Positions 53,932-61,109 of a DNA stretch of 64,000 nt are shown here, piece by piece. The stretch is from Bacteroidota bacterium. GTDB taxonomy: Bacteria; Bacteroidota; Bacteroidia; Flavobacteriales; Flavobacteriaceae. A program made the position numbers and the translations under genes. The DNA lies in contig JAEYTL010000031.1 in assembly GCA_023434025.1 (NCBI GenBank), positions 69,109 to 133,108 on the forward strand. Reading direction: 5' to 3'. The notes under the pieces were generated by a model. It ran no database searches. It worked only from the letters and a program-made list of their open reading frames with translations, and was not told where the DNA came from. Within the stretch, counting starts at the first letter, position 1; the number at the start of each line of letters is the position of its first letter.

Positions 53932-54296
53932 ATGATAACATTTAAAGAAAAGTACAAGGAAAATTAATTCTTGTAAAATCATTCGAGTTTGCCAAGAAGG
54001 TTGTTTTATACACCGAAAAATTAGAGGAAAACAAAAAGTTTGTTGTTGCCAATCAACTGCTTAAGTCCGGCACATCAATTGGAGCAAATATTAAAGAAGC
54101 TCAAAATGCAAAAAGCAAAGCTGATTTTATACACAAATTTAAAATAGCAATGAAAGAAGCAGATGAAACCGAATTTTGGTTGTTTTTATGTAATGAACTT
54201 GAACGTTATCCTGATACAGAAGAGTTGTTAATAGAATTGTTTGATGTTTTAAAAATCACAAATAAAATAATAGCAACTTCAAAAATTAATAAATAA
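53932..54296 (+). pseudogene. Four-helix-bundle (IVP-like) gene, frameshifted
   Basis: The frame from ATG 53932 gives MITFKEKYKEN and stops at 53967. The rest of the protein is in another frame from 53964: LILVKSFEFAKKV, then ANQLLKSGTSIGANIKEAQ, KADFIHKFKIAMKEADETEFWL, and a stop at 54296. This is the four helix bundle family first seen in 23S rRNA intervening sequences and later as stand-alone genes. A one-base loss in the A/T-run around 53959-53968 explains the break. About 121 residues if restored. It sits between hmgA and hppD, flanked by AATTGACACATT repeats. Confidence 0.75.
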
Positions 54297-54343
54297 AGTT
54301 TAACCCAATTGGTTGATGTAATGTCAATTTTAGCAGTTTTCTA

Positions 54344-54379
54344 AATTGACACATCGACACATTAACCAATTGACAAATT
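54344..54379. repeat. AATTGACACAT-type repeats (right of four-helix-bundle gene)
   Basis: Three diverged units: AATTGACACAT (54344-54354), CGACACATT (54355-54363) and AATTGACAAATT (54368-54379), ending just before the hppD ATG. Confidence 0.55.
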
Positions 54380-54387
54380 AAAAGAGT

Positions 54388-55548
54388 ATGTCACAAGAAA
54401 TAAAATCAGTAGAATACGGTTTAGAAAAAATATTTGAAGGAGCCCAGGATTTCCTTCCGCTTTTAGGAACAGATTATGTAGAGTTTTATGTGGGCAATGC
54501 CAAACAGGCCGCTCACTTTTATAAAACAGCATTCGGGTTTCAGTCACTGACCTATGCCGGATTGGAAACCGGTGTAAAAGATCGGGCTTCCTATGTGCTG
54601 AAGCAGGATAAAATCCGGTTGGTGCTGACCACCGCTTTAAAAAGTGATTCGCCGATTGGTGAGCATGTTAAAAAACATGGCGATGGCGTAAAAGTAGTAG
54701 CCTTGTGGGTAGAAGATGCCCGCAGATCGTTTGAAGAAACAACCAAACGGGGAGCAAAGGTCTTTATGGAACCAACGGTTGAAACCGATGAGTTTGGAGA
54801 GGTAGTGCGTGCCGGAATCTATACGTATGGTGAAACCGTGCATATGTTTGTAGAACGCAAAAACTACAACGGTGTTTTTCTGCCGGGCTACAAGGTTTGG
54901 GAATCAGATTATAACCCGGCTCCTGTAGGATTAAAATATGTAGATCACATGGTGGGCAATGTGGGTTGGAATGAAATGAATGTGTGGGTAAAATGGTATG
55001 AAGAGGTCATGGGATTTGTAAACTTCCTGTCGTTTGACGACAAGCAGATTACGACAGAATACTCGGCCCTGATGAGTAAAGTAATGAGCAACGGGAACGG
55101 GAGAATTAAATTTCCGATCAACGAACCGGCCGAAGGAAAGAAAAAATCACAGATTGAAGAATACCTGGATTTTTATGAAAGTCCCGGTGTGCAGCATATC
55201 GCTGTAGCGACAGACGATATTATTTCAACCGTTGCGGAAATGCGAAAAAGAGGCGTGGAGTTTTTGAGTACACCGCCGCAAGCATATTACGATGCCATTC
55301 CGGAACGTTTAAAAGACCACATGTCTAAATTTAAAGAAGACATCAACGAACTGCAAAAGCTGGGTATCATGATTGATGCAGACGACGAAGGCTATCTGCT
55401 GCAGATCTTTACCAAACCGGTAGAAGACAGGCCAACCCTATTCTTTGAAATTATTCAGCGAATGGGTGCCCGGGGATTCGGAGCAGGTAATTTTAAAGCT
55501 TTGTTTGAAAGTATTGAAAGAGAACAGGCGTTGAGGGGAACATTGTAA
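54388..55548 (+). CDS. hppD: 4-hydroxyphenylpyruvate dioxygenase
   Basis: A 386-residue VOC-fold dioxygenase that makes homogentisate from 4-hydroxyphenylpyruvate. The iron ligands are seen at His187 (YVDHMVGNV), His270 (GVQHIAVATDDI) and Glu354 (FFEIIQRMG), and the C-terminal RGFGAGNFKALFESIE is a family signature. Full length. Its product is the substrate of HmgA encoded upstream. A strong terminator follows. Confidence 0.97.
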   Translation: MSQEIKSVEYGLEKIFEGAQDFLPLLGTDYVEFYVGNAKQAAHFYKTAFGFQSLTYAGLETGVKDRASYVLKQDKIRLVLTTALKSDSPIGEHVKKHGDGVKVVALWVEDARRSFEETTKRGAKVFMEPTVETDEFGEVVRAGIYTYGETVHMFVERKNYNGVFLPGYKVWESDYNPAPVGLKYVDHMVGNVGWNEMNVWVKWYEEVMGFVNFLSFDDKQITTEYSALMSKVMSNGNGRIKFPINEPAEGKKKSQIEEYLDFYESPGVQHIAVATDDIISTVAEMRKRGVEFLSTPPQAYYDAIPERLKDHMSKFKEDINELQKLGIMIDADDEGYLLQIFTKPVEDRPTLFFEIIQRMGARGFGAGNFKALFESIEREQALRGTL

Positions 55549-55567
55549 ACGTTTTTTACACCTTACC

Positions 55568-55607
55568 ATCCGTTAAGGCAACTTTTGAGAAAACAGCCTT
55601 AACGGAT
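55568..55607 (+). terminator. Terminator of hppD
   Basis: ATCCGTTAAGGC (55568-55579) pairs with GCCTTAACGGAT (55596-55607), a 12-bp perfect stem with a 16-nt loop, followed by a T-rich run. It starts 20 nt after the hppD stop. Confidence 0.9.
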
Positions 55608-55770
55608 TTTTATTGTTTTTTACCCGATATATTTCTGTTTTTGTTGAAAAGAATAAAGTAAAAACGATTTAATATTATCAATAATTGATTTTAAGACGCT
55701 TAAAAAACATGTTTTTTGTCAAAATAATGTTAAAGTTGGTTTTTCATTAAAAAAAACTCAAAAAACTGAT

Positions 55771-55778
55771 TACCTTTG
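55771..55778 (+). promoter_or_regulatory. -7 element of a possible small RNA
   Basis: TACCTTTG is a perfect TAnnTTTG in noncoding DNA, about 690 nt from the next gene. No clear -33 at normal spacing. Confidence 0.4.
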
Positions 55779-55782
55779 CACT

Positions 55783-55900
55783 CGCAAAAACGGAGGAGTG
55801 GTTACCTTCATTGCAACATATAAATTTTCATAATTTATAGTTTTTTTTGGTTAGTTAATAGCATACAACTCAATCGGGCTCGGTTGGGTTTTGTGTTTTT
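55783..55900 (+). ncRNA. Candidate small RNA or transcribed leader
   Basis: Just after the -7 element, DNA without any ORF carries two hairpins with terminator character: an 8-bp AT stem (55819-55826 with 55832-55839) followed by eight T, and a 10-bp stem with two G-U pairs (55867-55876 with 55881-55890) followed by a T-rich stretch. CGCAAAAAC (55783-55791) can also pair with GTTTTGTG (55888-55895), which would close the whole RNA. A transcript of roughly 115-125 nt is suggested. No Rfam family is recognised by eye. Confidence 0.35.
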
Positions 55901-56468
55901 TAATCGTGTGTCAGTTTAAGAATTGGTGAATTGATACACGGAGCTTAAATAGCCATGAATTCACTAATCTTCACGCTACAGTTCATTCATTTTACTTTTC
56001 CTTACTTTCTGATAATTTCCTTCCTTATTTTGTCAGAAATTCTGATTAATATTTTTACAGAAAATGGTGTAAACAAAATGATAGGGAAAGGATGTTATTG
56101 TTTTTTTAAACAGCTAACAGCTTATTCATGAGCGTTTTGTTTAAATATTTTTTTAAAAAATACAACAAAATATCACTGTTTTTGGTGAGGAAAAAAATAT
56201 CACCAAAAGTGGGTATTGTCTGGCATTTATTTTTCTTTTAAAATTGCAATCTGTGAAGTTGTAAATATACTTTTTAACGATTGCAGCTTAATTTAGCTGC
56301 GTCACGTTTCAAAAAAAACGCATTTCTTTTTACGGTAAGCTGTAAAATCAGCCGGATAGTATTTTCAGCATTGCCCGGTATTTTTCAAAAAAAATACGGA
56401 TAACCCGTAAAGTGCGGTTTGATCATATTTTTTAATTTACGGAATCATTCACCATAAAGTTCATTACT
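55901..56468 (+). other. Hairpin-rich noncoding stretch upstream of the T9SS/RHS genes
   Basis: About 570 nt with no ORF. I see a 9-bp perfect hairpin TTTTGGTGA/TCACCAAAA (56180-56188 with 56200-56208), an imperfect GCAGCTTAATTTAGCTGC palindrome near 56284, and a GTATTTTT/AAAAATAC hairpin near 56378-56398. They could be terminators, attenuators or parts of a long 5' leader. No TAnnTTTG element is obvious near the start codon at 56469. Confidence 0.4.
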
Positions 56469-58133
56469 ATGAAACAACACAAACCATTTTGTAAACCCAT
56501 TGTTTTATTATTTTGTTTAGGCACAATATCCTTGTTTTCTCAGGATATTCTATGGGAAAAATCAATGGGAGGCAAACATGCCGATTATTTGTCTGATGCA
56601 CAACCCACGGCAGATTTTGGATTCATTTTAGGCGGAAGCTCCTATTCAGGTTCAACAGGTAGAAAAAATGAAGACAGCCGGGGTAATCTGGATTATTGGC
56701 TATGGAAAATGGATGAACACGGAAAGGAAGAATGGCAGAAAACATTTGGCGGTATGGGGATGGATTTGTTGCGGTGCGTCAGGGTTACACCGGATGGTGG
56801 AATAATCTTAGGAGGACAATCATCCTCTGATGCAAATGGTGATAAAACGACTCTTGCTCTGGGAGGAGAGGATATCTGGGTACTCAAACTGGATGCAAAG
56901 GGAGGTGTCGAATGGCAGCTCAGTTTAGGAGGCAGCGGGCAGGAAATGCTACACAGTTTGATGCCAACCGCAGACGGAGGATATATACTTGGAGCTTCCT
57001 CTTCTTCCAATGCTCCGGATGAAACAGTCATGGCTCACCGCAATGGTCATTCTGACAAAAGCAAAATCATTTTAAAAGATTCCGACAGTTTTGGTCATCT
57101 GGATTACTGGATTATAAAGCTTGACAACAAAGGCGATTTGCAGTGGCAACGTTCCTTTGGCGGACAGTATGCCGATCAACTGCGGGCCATTGTGCAAACC
57201 CCGGATGGCGGGTATGTGGCCGGCGGAAACTCTAATTCACCTGAAGCAATCACTTTGCATACCGGAGCCGGTATTCCGAAAAGTGAAAAATGCTACGGGT
57301 CGGGAGATTACTGGATAATCCGCCTGGATAAAAGCGGTAATCCGCTTTGGCAAAAAGTGTATGGCGGAGAAGGTGACGACCAGCTGGAGGCGTTGATACT
57401 TACGGAAGAAGGACATATTGTGATGGCCGGAAATTCAGATTCCGGTACAACGGGCAACAAGAATACGGCCAATGGAAAAGGAACGGATTTCTGGGTGCTG
57501 GAAACGGATGAGATGGGTAATATTTTATGGCAACGCACGTATGATACCGGAAAAATTGACATACTGACCTCGCTGTTGCGGAATAGTGATGGTACGCTTT
57601 TGATGGGAGGCTACGCTAAAAGCGAAACAAAAGGAACAAAAAAGAAAGACCGGGAGGGAGTCAATGACTACATCCTCCTTAAAACCAAAGCAAACGGAGA
57701 ACAGCTTTGGAAAAAAACAACAGGCAGCAATGGAGAAGATGTGCTTAAAAAAGCCATTGAGACCCGTGACGGAGGCTATTTGCTTTGCGGCACATCATCA
57801 GGAGAGTTGTCCCGGGACCGGGAAAGCTCGGTAGGACGCAATGATTTCTGGATTGTAAAACTGTTGGATAGGGATAAGCCGAAGAAAGAGAAGGAACCGG
57901 TAGAAGCTGTTCCGAACCCCACAGCAGCATACACCAACATCATTACAGGCTTTGAGTTTGAGGAAGCAACGTTGTCTGTTTTTGATCTGAGTGGCAGACA
58001 GTTGCAGAGCTTTGCTATCCAACAGCGGATGGTTCCCCTGGATCTCAACGGATTGCCCGAAGGGATTTATATTGTGGAGGTCAGGAGCAAATCGGACAAA
58101 GGCAGTGTAAAGGTCATGAAGAAATCGCACTAA
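56469..58133 (+). CDS. T9SS-secreted beta-propeller protein
   Basis: A 554-residue protein with signal peptide (LFCLGTISLFSQ), about seven repeated blades of ~55 residues with the pattern TPDGGIILGGQSSSD, DYWIIKLDNKGDLQWQRSFGG, and a T9SS-type tail (VEAVPNPTAAYTNIITG ... GIYIVEVRSKSDKGSVKVMKKSH). Exported to the surface. It is 34 nt upstream of the first RHS gene and is likely in one transcript with it. Confidence 0.9.
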   Translation: MKQHKPFCKPIVLLFCLGTISLFSQDILWEKSMGGKHADYLSDAQPTADFGFILGGSSYSGSTGRKNEDSRGNLDYWLWKMDEHGKEEWQKTFGGMGMDLLRCVRVTPDGGIILGGQSSSDANGDKTTLALGGEDIWVLKLDAKGGVEWQLSLGGSGQEMLHSLMPTADGGYILGASSSSNAPDETVMAHRNGHSDKSKIILKDSDSFGHLDYWIIKLDNKGDLQWQRSFGGQYADQLRAIVQTPDGGYVAGGNSNSPEAITLHTGAGIPKSEKCYGSGDYWIIRLDKSGNPLWQKVYGGEGDDQLEALILTEEGHIVMAGNSDSGTTGNKNTANGKGTDFWVLETDEMGNILWQRTYDTGKIDILTSLLRNSDGTLLMGGYAKSETKGTKKKDREGVNDYILLKTKANGEQLWKKTTGSNGEDVLKKAIETRDGGYLLCGTSSGELSRDRESSVGRNDFWIVKLLDRDKPKKEKEPVEAVPNPTAAYTNIITGFEFEEATLSVFDLSGRQLQSFAIQQRMVPLDLNGLPEGIYIVEVRSKSDKGSVKVMKKSH

Positions 58134-58167
58134 ATAAAAACAAGATACCAACCAATACGATATAAAA

Positions 58168-61098
58168 ATGGAAAACAGCGTTTTTACCCGAAAGTCATTA
58201 GGGTTGTTTACCCGCAAAGCAAGTCTGGCCTTACTGGTTTTACTGTTCGGACTTCCAGTAGCAGCACAGTTAAATAATCCGGCAGCGGCAGCGGACATCA
58301 GTTTTGAGCAGTATGCCGTAGATCTTTCTACAGGTATTCCGCAAATCGGGGTGCCCGTTTATAGCCTGCCTACCCGCGATAGAGAAATGAACATTGACCT
58401 GCTGCTGAATTATCATCCGTCTGCCGTGGCGGCTTTTAACCAGGAAATGGGTGATTGCGGACACGGTTGGAGCCTGCAGAAAGGCGGAATAATATTCCGT
58501 ACACTGAACGGAGAACCGGACGAGGCCAACTGGGTAGCCGATACCATTGCGGCAAATGATTTGTATGAATTCCGTTTTTTAGGTTATAGCGGAAAATTCA
58601 CGGTTGAAAAAATGTCAAACAACCAGCTGGAAGTCTTTATGACGGAAAACAAAGGGATGCCGATAGAAATAGAAGCCAATTATAATCCGGCTACTTATGT
58701 GATTAATTCATTTACATTGTATGACGACAGAGGCCATGGCTACGTGTTTGAGGTGGCCGATACGGCAGTATTCCGCGGGCCAGGTTACCCGGACAGCGAG
58801 TATAAGTCAGCGTATCACCTCTCCGGAATCAGAGACAGCAACAACATTATGCTGGCTCAATTTTACTACAATAGCTATTTTAGGATACTGCCTTACCATG
58901 CTTCGGGTCAGAAGAATACTTTTCACGTTATGCGTAAAATAGAATCTCCGGGATTCGGTGAGATTGAACTGACCGGTCTTTATGTAGATCAAACACTTTT
59001 TAATTACACAACACAGGAGCAGATTTCCATCCGGTATGACAGCATTGTGGTTAAGGATGTGCTGGAGAATACCTACAAAACATTTTCCCTGAATTATGAA
59101 GAATTGAATAACCGTATCCATCTGGTACGGCTGGACGAAACCCAAGGCGAAGTAACCCATTCTCATCATTTTGAATACAAAACATTCCTGTACGAGATTG
59201 AGTCTATTGTCGGGGTTGACCGCTGGGGCTATTATAACCTGACGGATAAGTGGTGCAATACGTCCGATATTTCCAGGTTGTCAAGCGACTTTTCGACCTA
59301 TGGTATTCTGCAGAAAATCAAACTGCCTGCGGGCGGCAGCATTATTTATGAATTTGAACGCAACACGTATTATTATACCGCTAACAAGGCGTTGGACTCC
59401 GTCCTTAACCCTGTGACGATGGAAAGCGAAACAGATGAAAACTTTTTTTATGACCTCAGTCCCGATAAAAGAGCCAATAACCTTCATAATTATACGGTTG
59501 TTAACTATGCTTCCAAAGGATATTTATCCGTTTCAGATGTACTTTCCTTTACCGTAAACAGTACGGAAACATTTCACTTTAAGTTTGATGCTTATCCGCA
59601 GGAGGTGATTATTCCGAATCTTGATCCGGAAGGAGGAGATCCGATAACCATTTACGTTTATCCGGTCTTTACCTTAAAAAAAGAAGGAGTCACGGTTCAG
59701 GAATTCTCTACACCCAATAACTCCCATAATTTTGGTTACCAGAACCAACTGAACAACGGGCTGGGGAAAGACCTGGAGCTTACGCCGGGCAGCTATACCC
59801 TTGAAATGACCATGGGCGATGTAACTACCGGAAGTGCCCGGGTAAACAGGGTAATTCCGGTAAGCCAGCCCAAAAAATGGTGGTACGGAGGCGGTTTAAG
59901 GATACAAAAGATAGGGTATTTTACAGAAGAGACCGACCGACGGTATTACCAAAACCACTTATCGTCACCCCAGCCGGTAAAAGAAGTCAGCTATGAGTAC
60001 ACCTTTTTTAACGAACCCGATAAAAGCAGCGGATACCTGAAGAATATAGAATACACTCCTTATGAACCGGATTACAGCAATTATGACCTTATCCGTTATA
60101 AAAACATAACGGTCCGAGACAGCGACGGAAACGGAAAAACACAATACCTCTATTATTCTCCGATCGACAACCTGCCTTATTCGGAATATACGGTTGACCA
60201 ACGGGTAGGCAGAATCATGGAAACAAAGGTTTATAACCATTCCGGAAACCTGTTGCACTCCACCGAATACAACTATGACATGGCCACGCCTTCCAGGTAT
60301 TTAGCCTCGAATATACTGATCTGGAACCTGCCCAAAACGATTACTGAAAAGGAATATTTGTCGGGTAATGTATTTCAAACGGCAACACAGTATGAATATA
60401 ACACAGACCTGAAAATCCGGAAAATGTTTCAATACACCAGTTATACCAACGATACGTTATCTACCTGTTTTTATTACCACAAAAACAATACGGTCTATTC
60501 TAAGAACAGAAATGCCCTTGAACGGGTGGAAAATTACAGGAACAGTGAATTGCTTACGTCTTTTGTGGTGAACTATTCCAATACCTGGCCGGCAATTCCG
60601 GAAGATAACGGCGGGACAAACGTTTCTTTTCTACCGCTTTCAAAAGACAACTCAAAAGGAGACCAGCTTTTTTATACGGAAGAAAAGGTGAACCTGTATG
60701 ACCACTATGGCAATATCATTGAGTTTGAAAACCAGACCGGCGTAAAAACGGTTAATATCTGGGGGTATGACAAAACCCTGCTGGTGGCTAAACTGGAAAA
60801 GGCATCTTACAGCGAGGTGCCGCAAAACCTGATTACAGCTATCCAATCGGCTTCTGACACCGGTAATGAAACGGCACTTTTGACGGCACTGGAAAACCTG
60901 AGGAACGATAGTGCCCTGGCCGGGGCAATGATAACCACTTATACCTATAAGCCGTTGGTAGGGGTTACTTCCGAAACGGATTATAAAGGAGATACCCGTA
61001 CGTATGAATATGACCCGTTTGGCAGGCTGATTCAGGTGAAAGACAAAGAAGGCAACAGCCTGACCGAGAATGAATACCATTACAGAACCCAAAACTAA
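58168..61098 (+). CDS. Exported RHS/YD-repeat protein, N-terminal part of the RHS locus
   Basis: A 976-residue protein with a signal peptide (SLALLVLLFGLPVAAQ), a beta-rich N-terminal region (about 40-330; DISFEQYAVDLSTGIPQIGVPVYSLP, DRGHGYVFE) typical of large RHS-like proteins in Bacteroidota, and a C-terminal part with YD-type repeats (YDPFGRLIQVKDKEGNSLTE) that ends at 61098 without a toxin domain. The next gene begins 11 nt later with its own signal peptide and continues the RHS architecture. RHS shells encase effector domains in other systems. Confidence 0.82.
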   Translation: MENSVFTRKSLGLFTRKASLALLVLLFGLPVAAQLNNPAAAADISFEQYAVDLSTGIPQIGVPVYSLPTRDREMNIDLLLNYHPSAVAAFNQEMGDCGHGWSLQKGGIIFRTLNGEPDEANWVADTIAANDLYEFRFLGYSGKFTVEKMSNNQLEVFMTENKGMPIEIEANYNPATYVINSFTLYDDRGHGYVFEVADTAVFRGPGYPDSEYKSAYHLSGIRDSNNIMLAQFYYNSYFRILPYHASGQKNTFHVMRKIESPGFGEIELTGLYVDQTLFNYTTQEQISIRYDSIVVKDVLENTYKTFSLNYEELNNRIHLVRLDETQGEVTHSHHFEYKTFLYEIESIVGVDRWGYYNLTDKWCNTSDISRLSSDFSTYGILQKIKLPAGGSIIYEFERNTYYYTANKALDSVLNPVTMESETDENFFYDLSPDKRANNLHNYTVVNYASKGYLSVSDVLSFTVNSTETFHFKFDAYPQEVIIPNLDPEGGDPITIYVYPVFTLKKEGVTVQEFSTPNNSHNFGYQNQLNNGLGKDLELTPGSYTLEMTMGDVTTGSARVNRVIPVSQPKKWWYGGGLRIQKIGYFTEETDRRYYQNHLSSPQPVKEVSYEYTFFNEPDKSSGYLKNIEYTPYEPDYSNYDLIRYKNITVRDSDGNGKTQYLYYSPIDNLPYSEYTVDQRVGRIMETKVYNHSGNLLHSTEYNYDMATPSRYLASNILIWNLPKTITEKEYLSGNVFQTATQYEYNTDLKIRKMFQYTSYTNDTLSTCFYYHKNNTVYSKNRNALERVENYRNSELLTSFVVNYSNTWPAIPEDNGGTNVSFLPLSKDNSKGDQLFYTEEKVNLYDHYGNIIEFENQTGVKTVNIWGYDKTLLVAKLEKASYSEVPQNLITAIQSASDTGNETALLTALENLRNDSALAGAMITTYTYKPLVGVTSETDYKGDTRTYEYDPFGRLIQVKDKEGNSLTENEYHYRTQN

Positions 61099-61109
61099 GC
61101 GTTAAAGGC

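Noticed and set aside
55783..55810. GGAGGAGTGG stretch resembling the 5' end of a Ser/Leu tRNA
   Set aside because: No anticodon arm, T-arm or matching acceptor 3' half could be found nearby.
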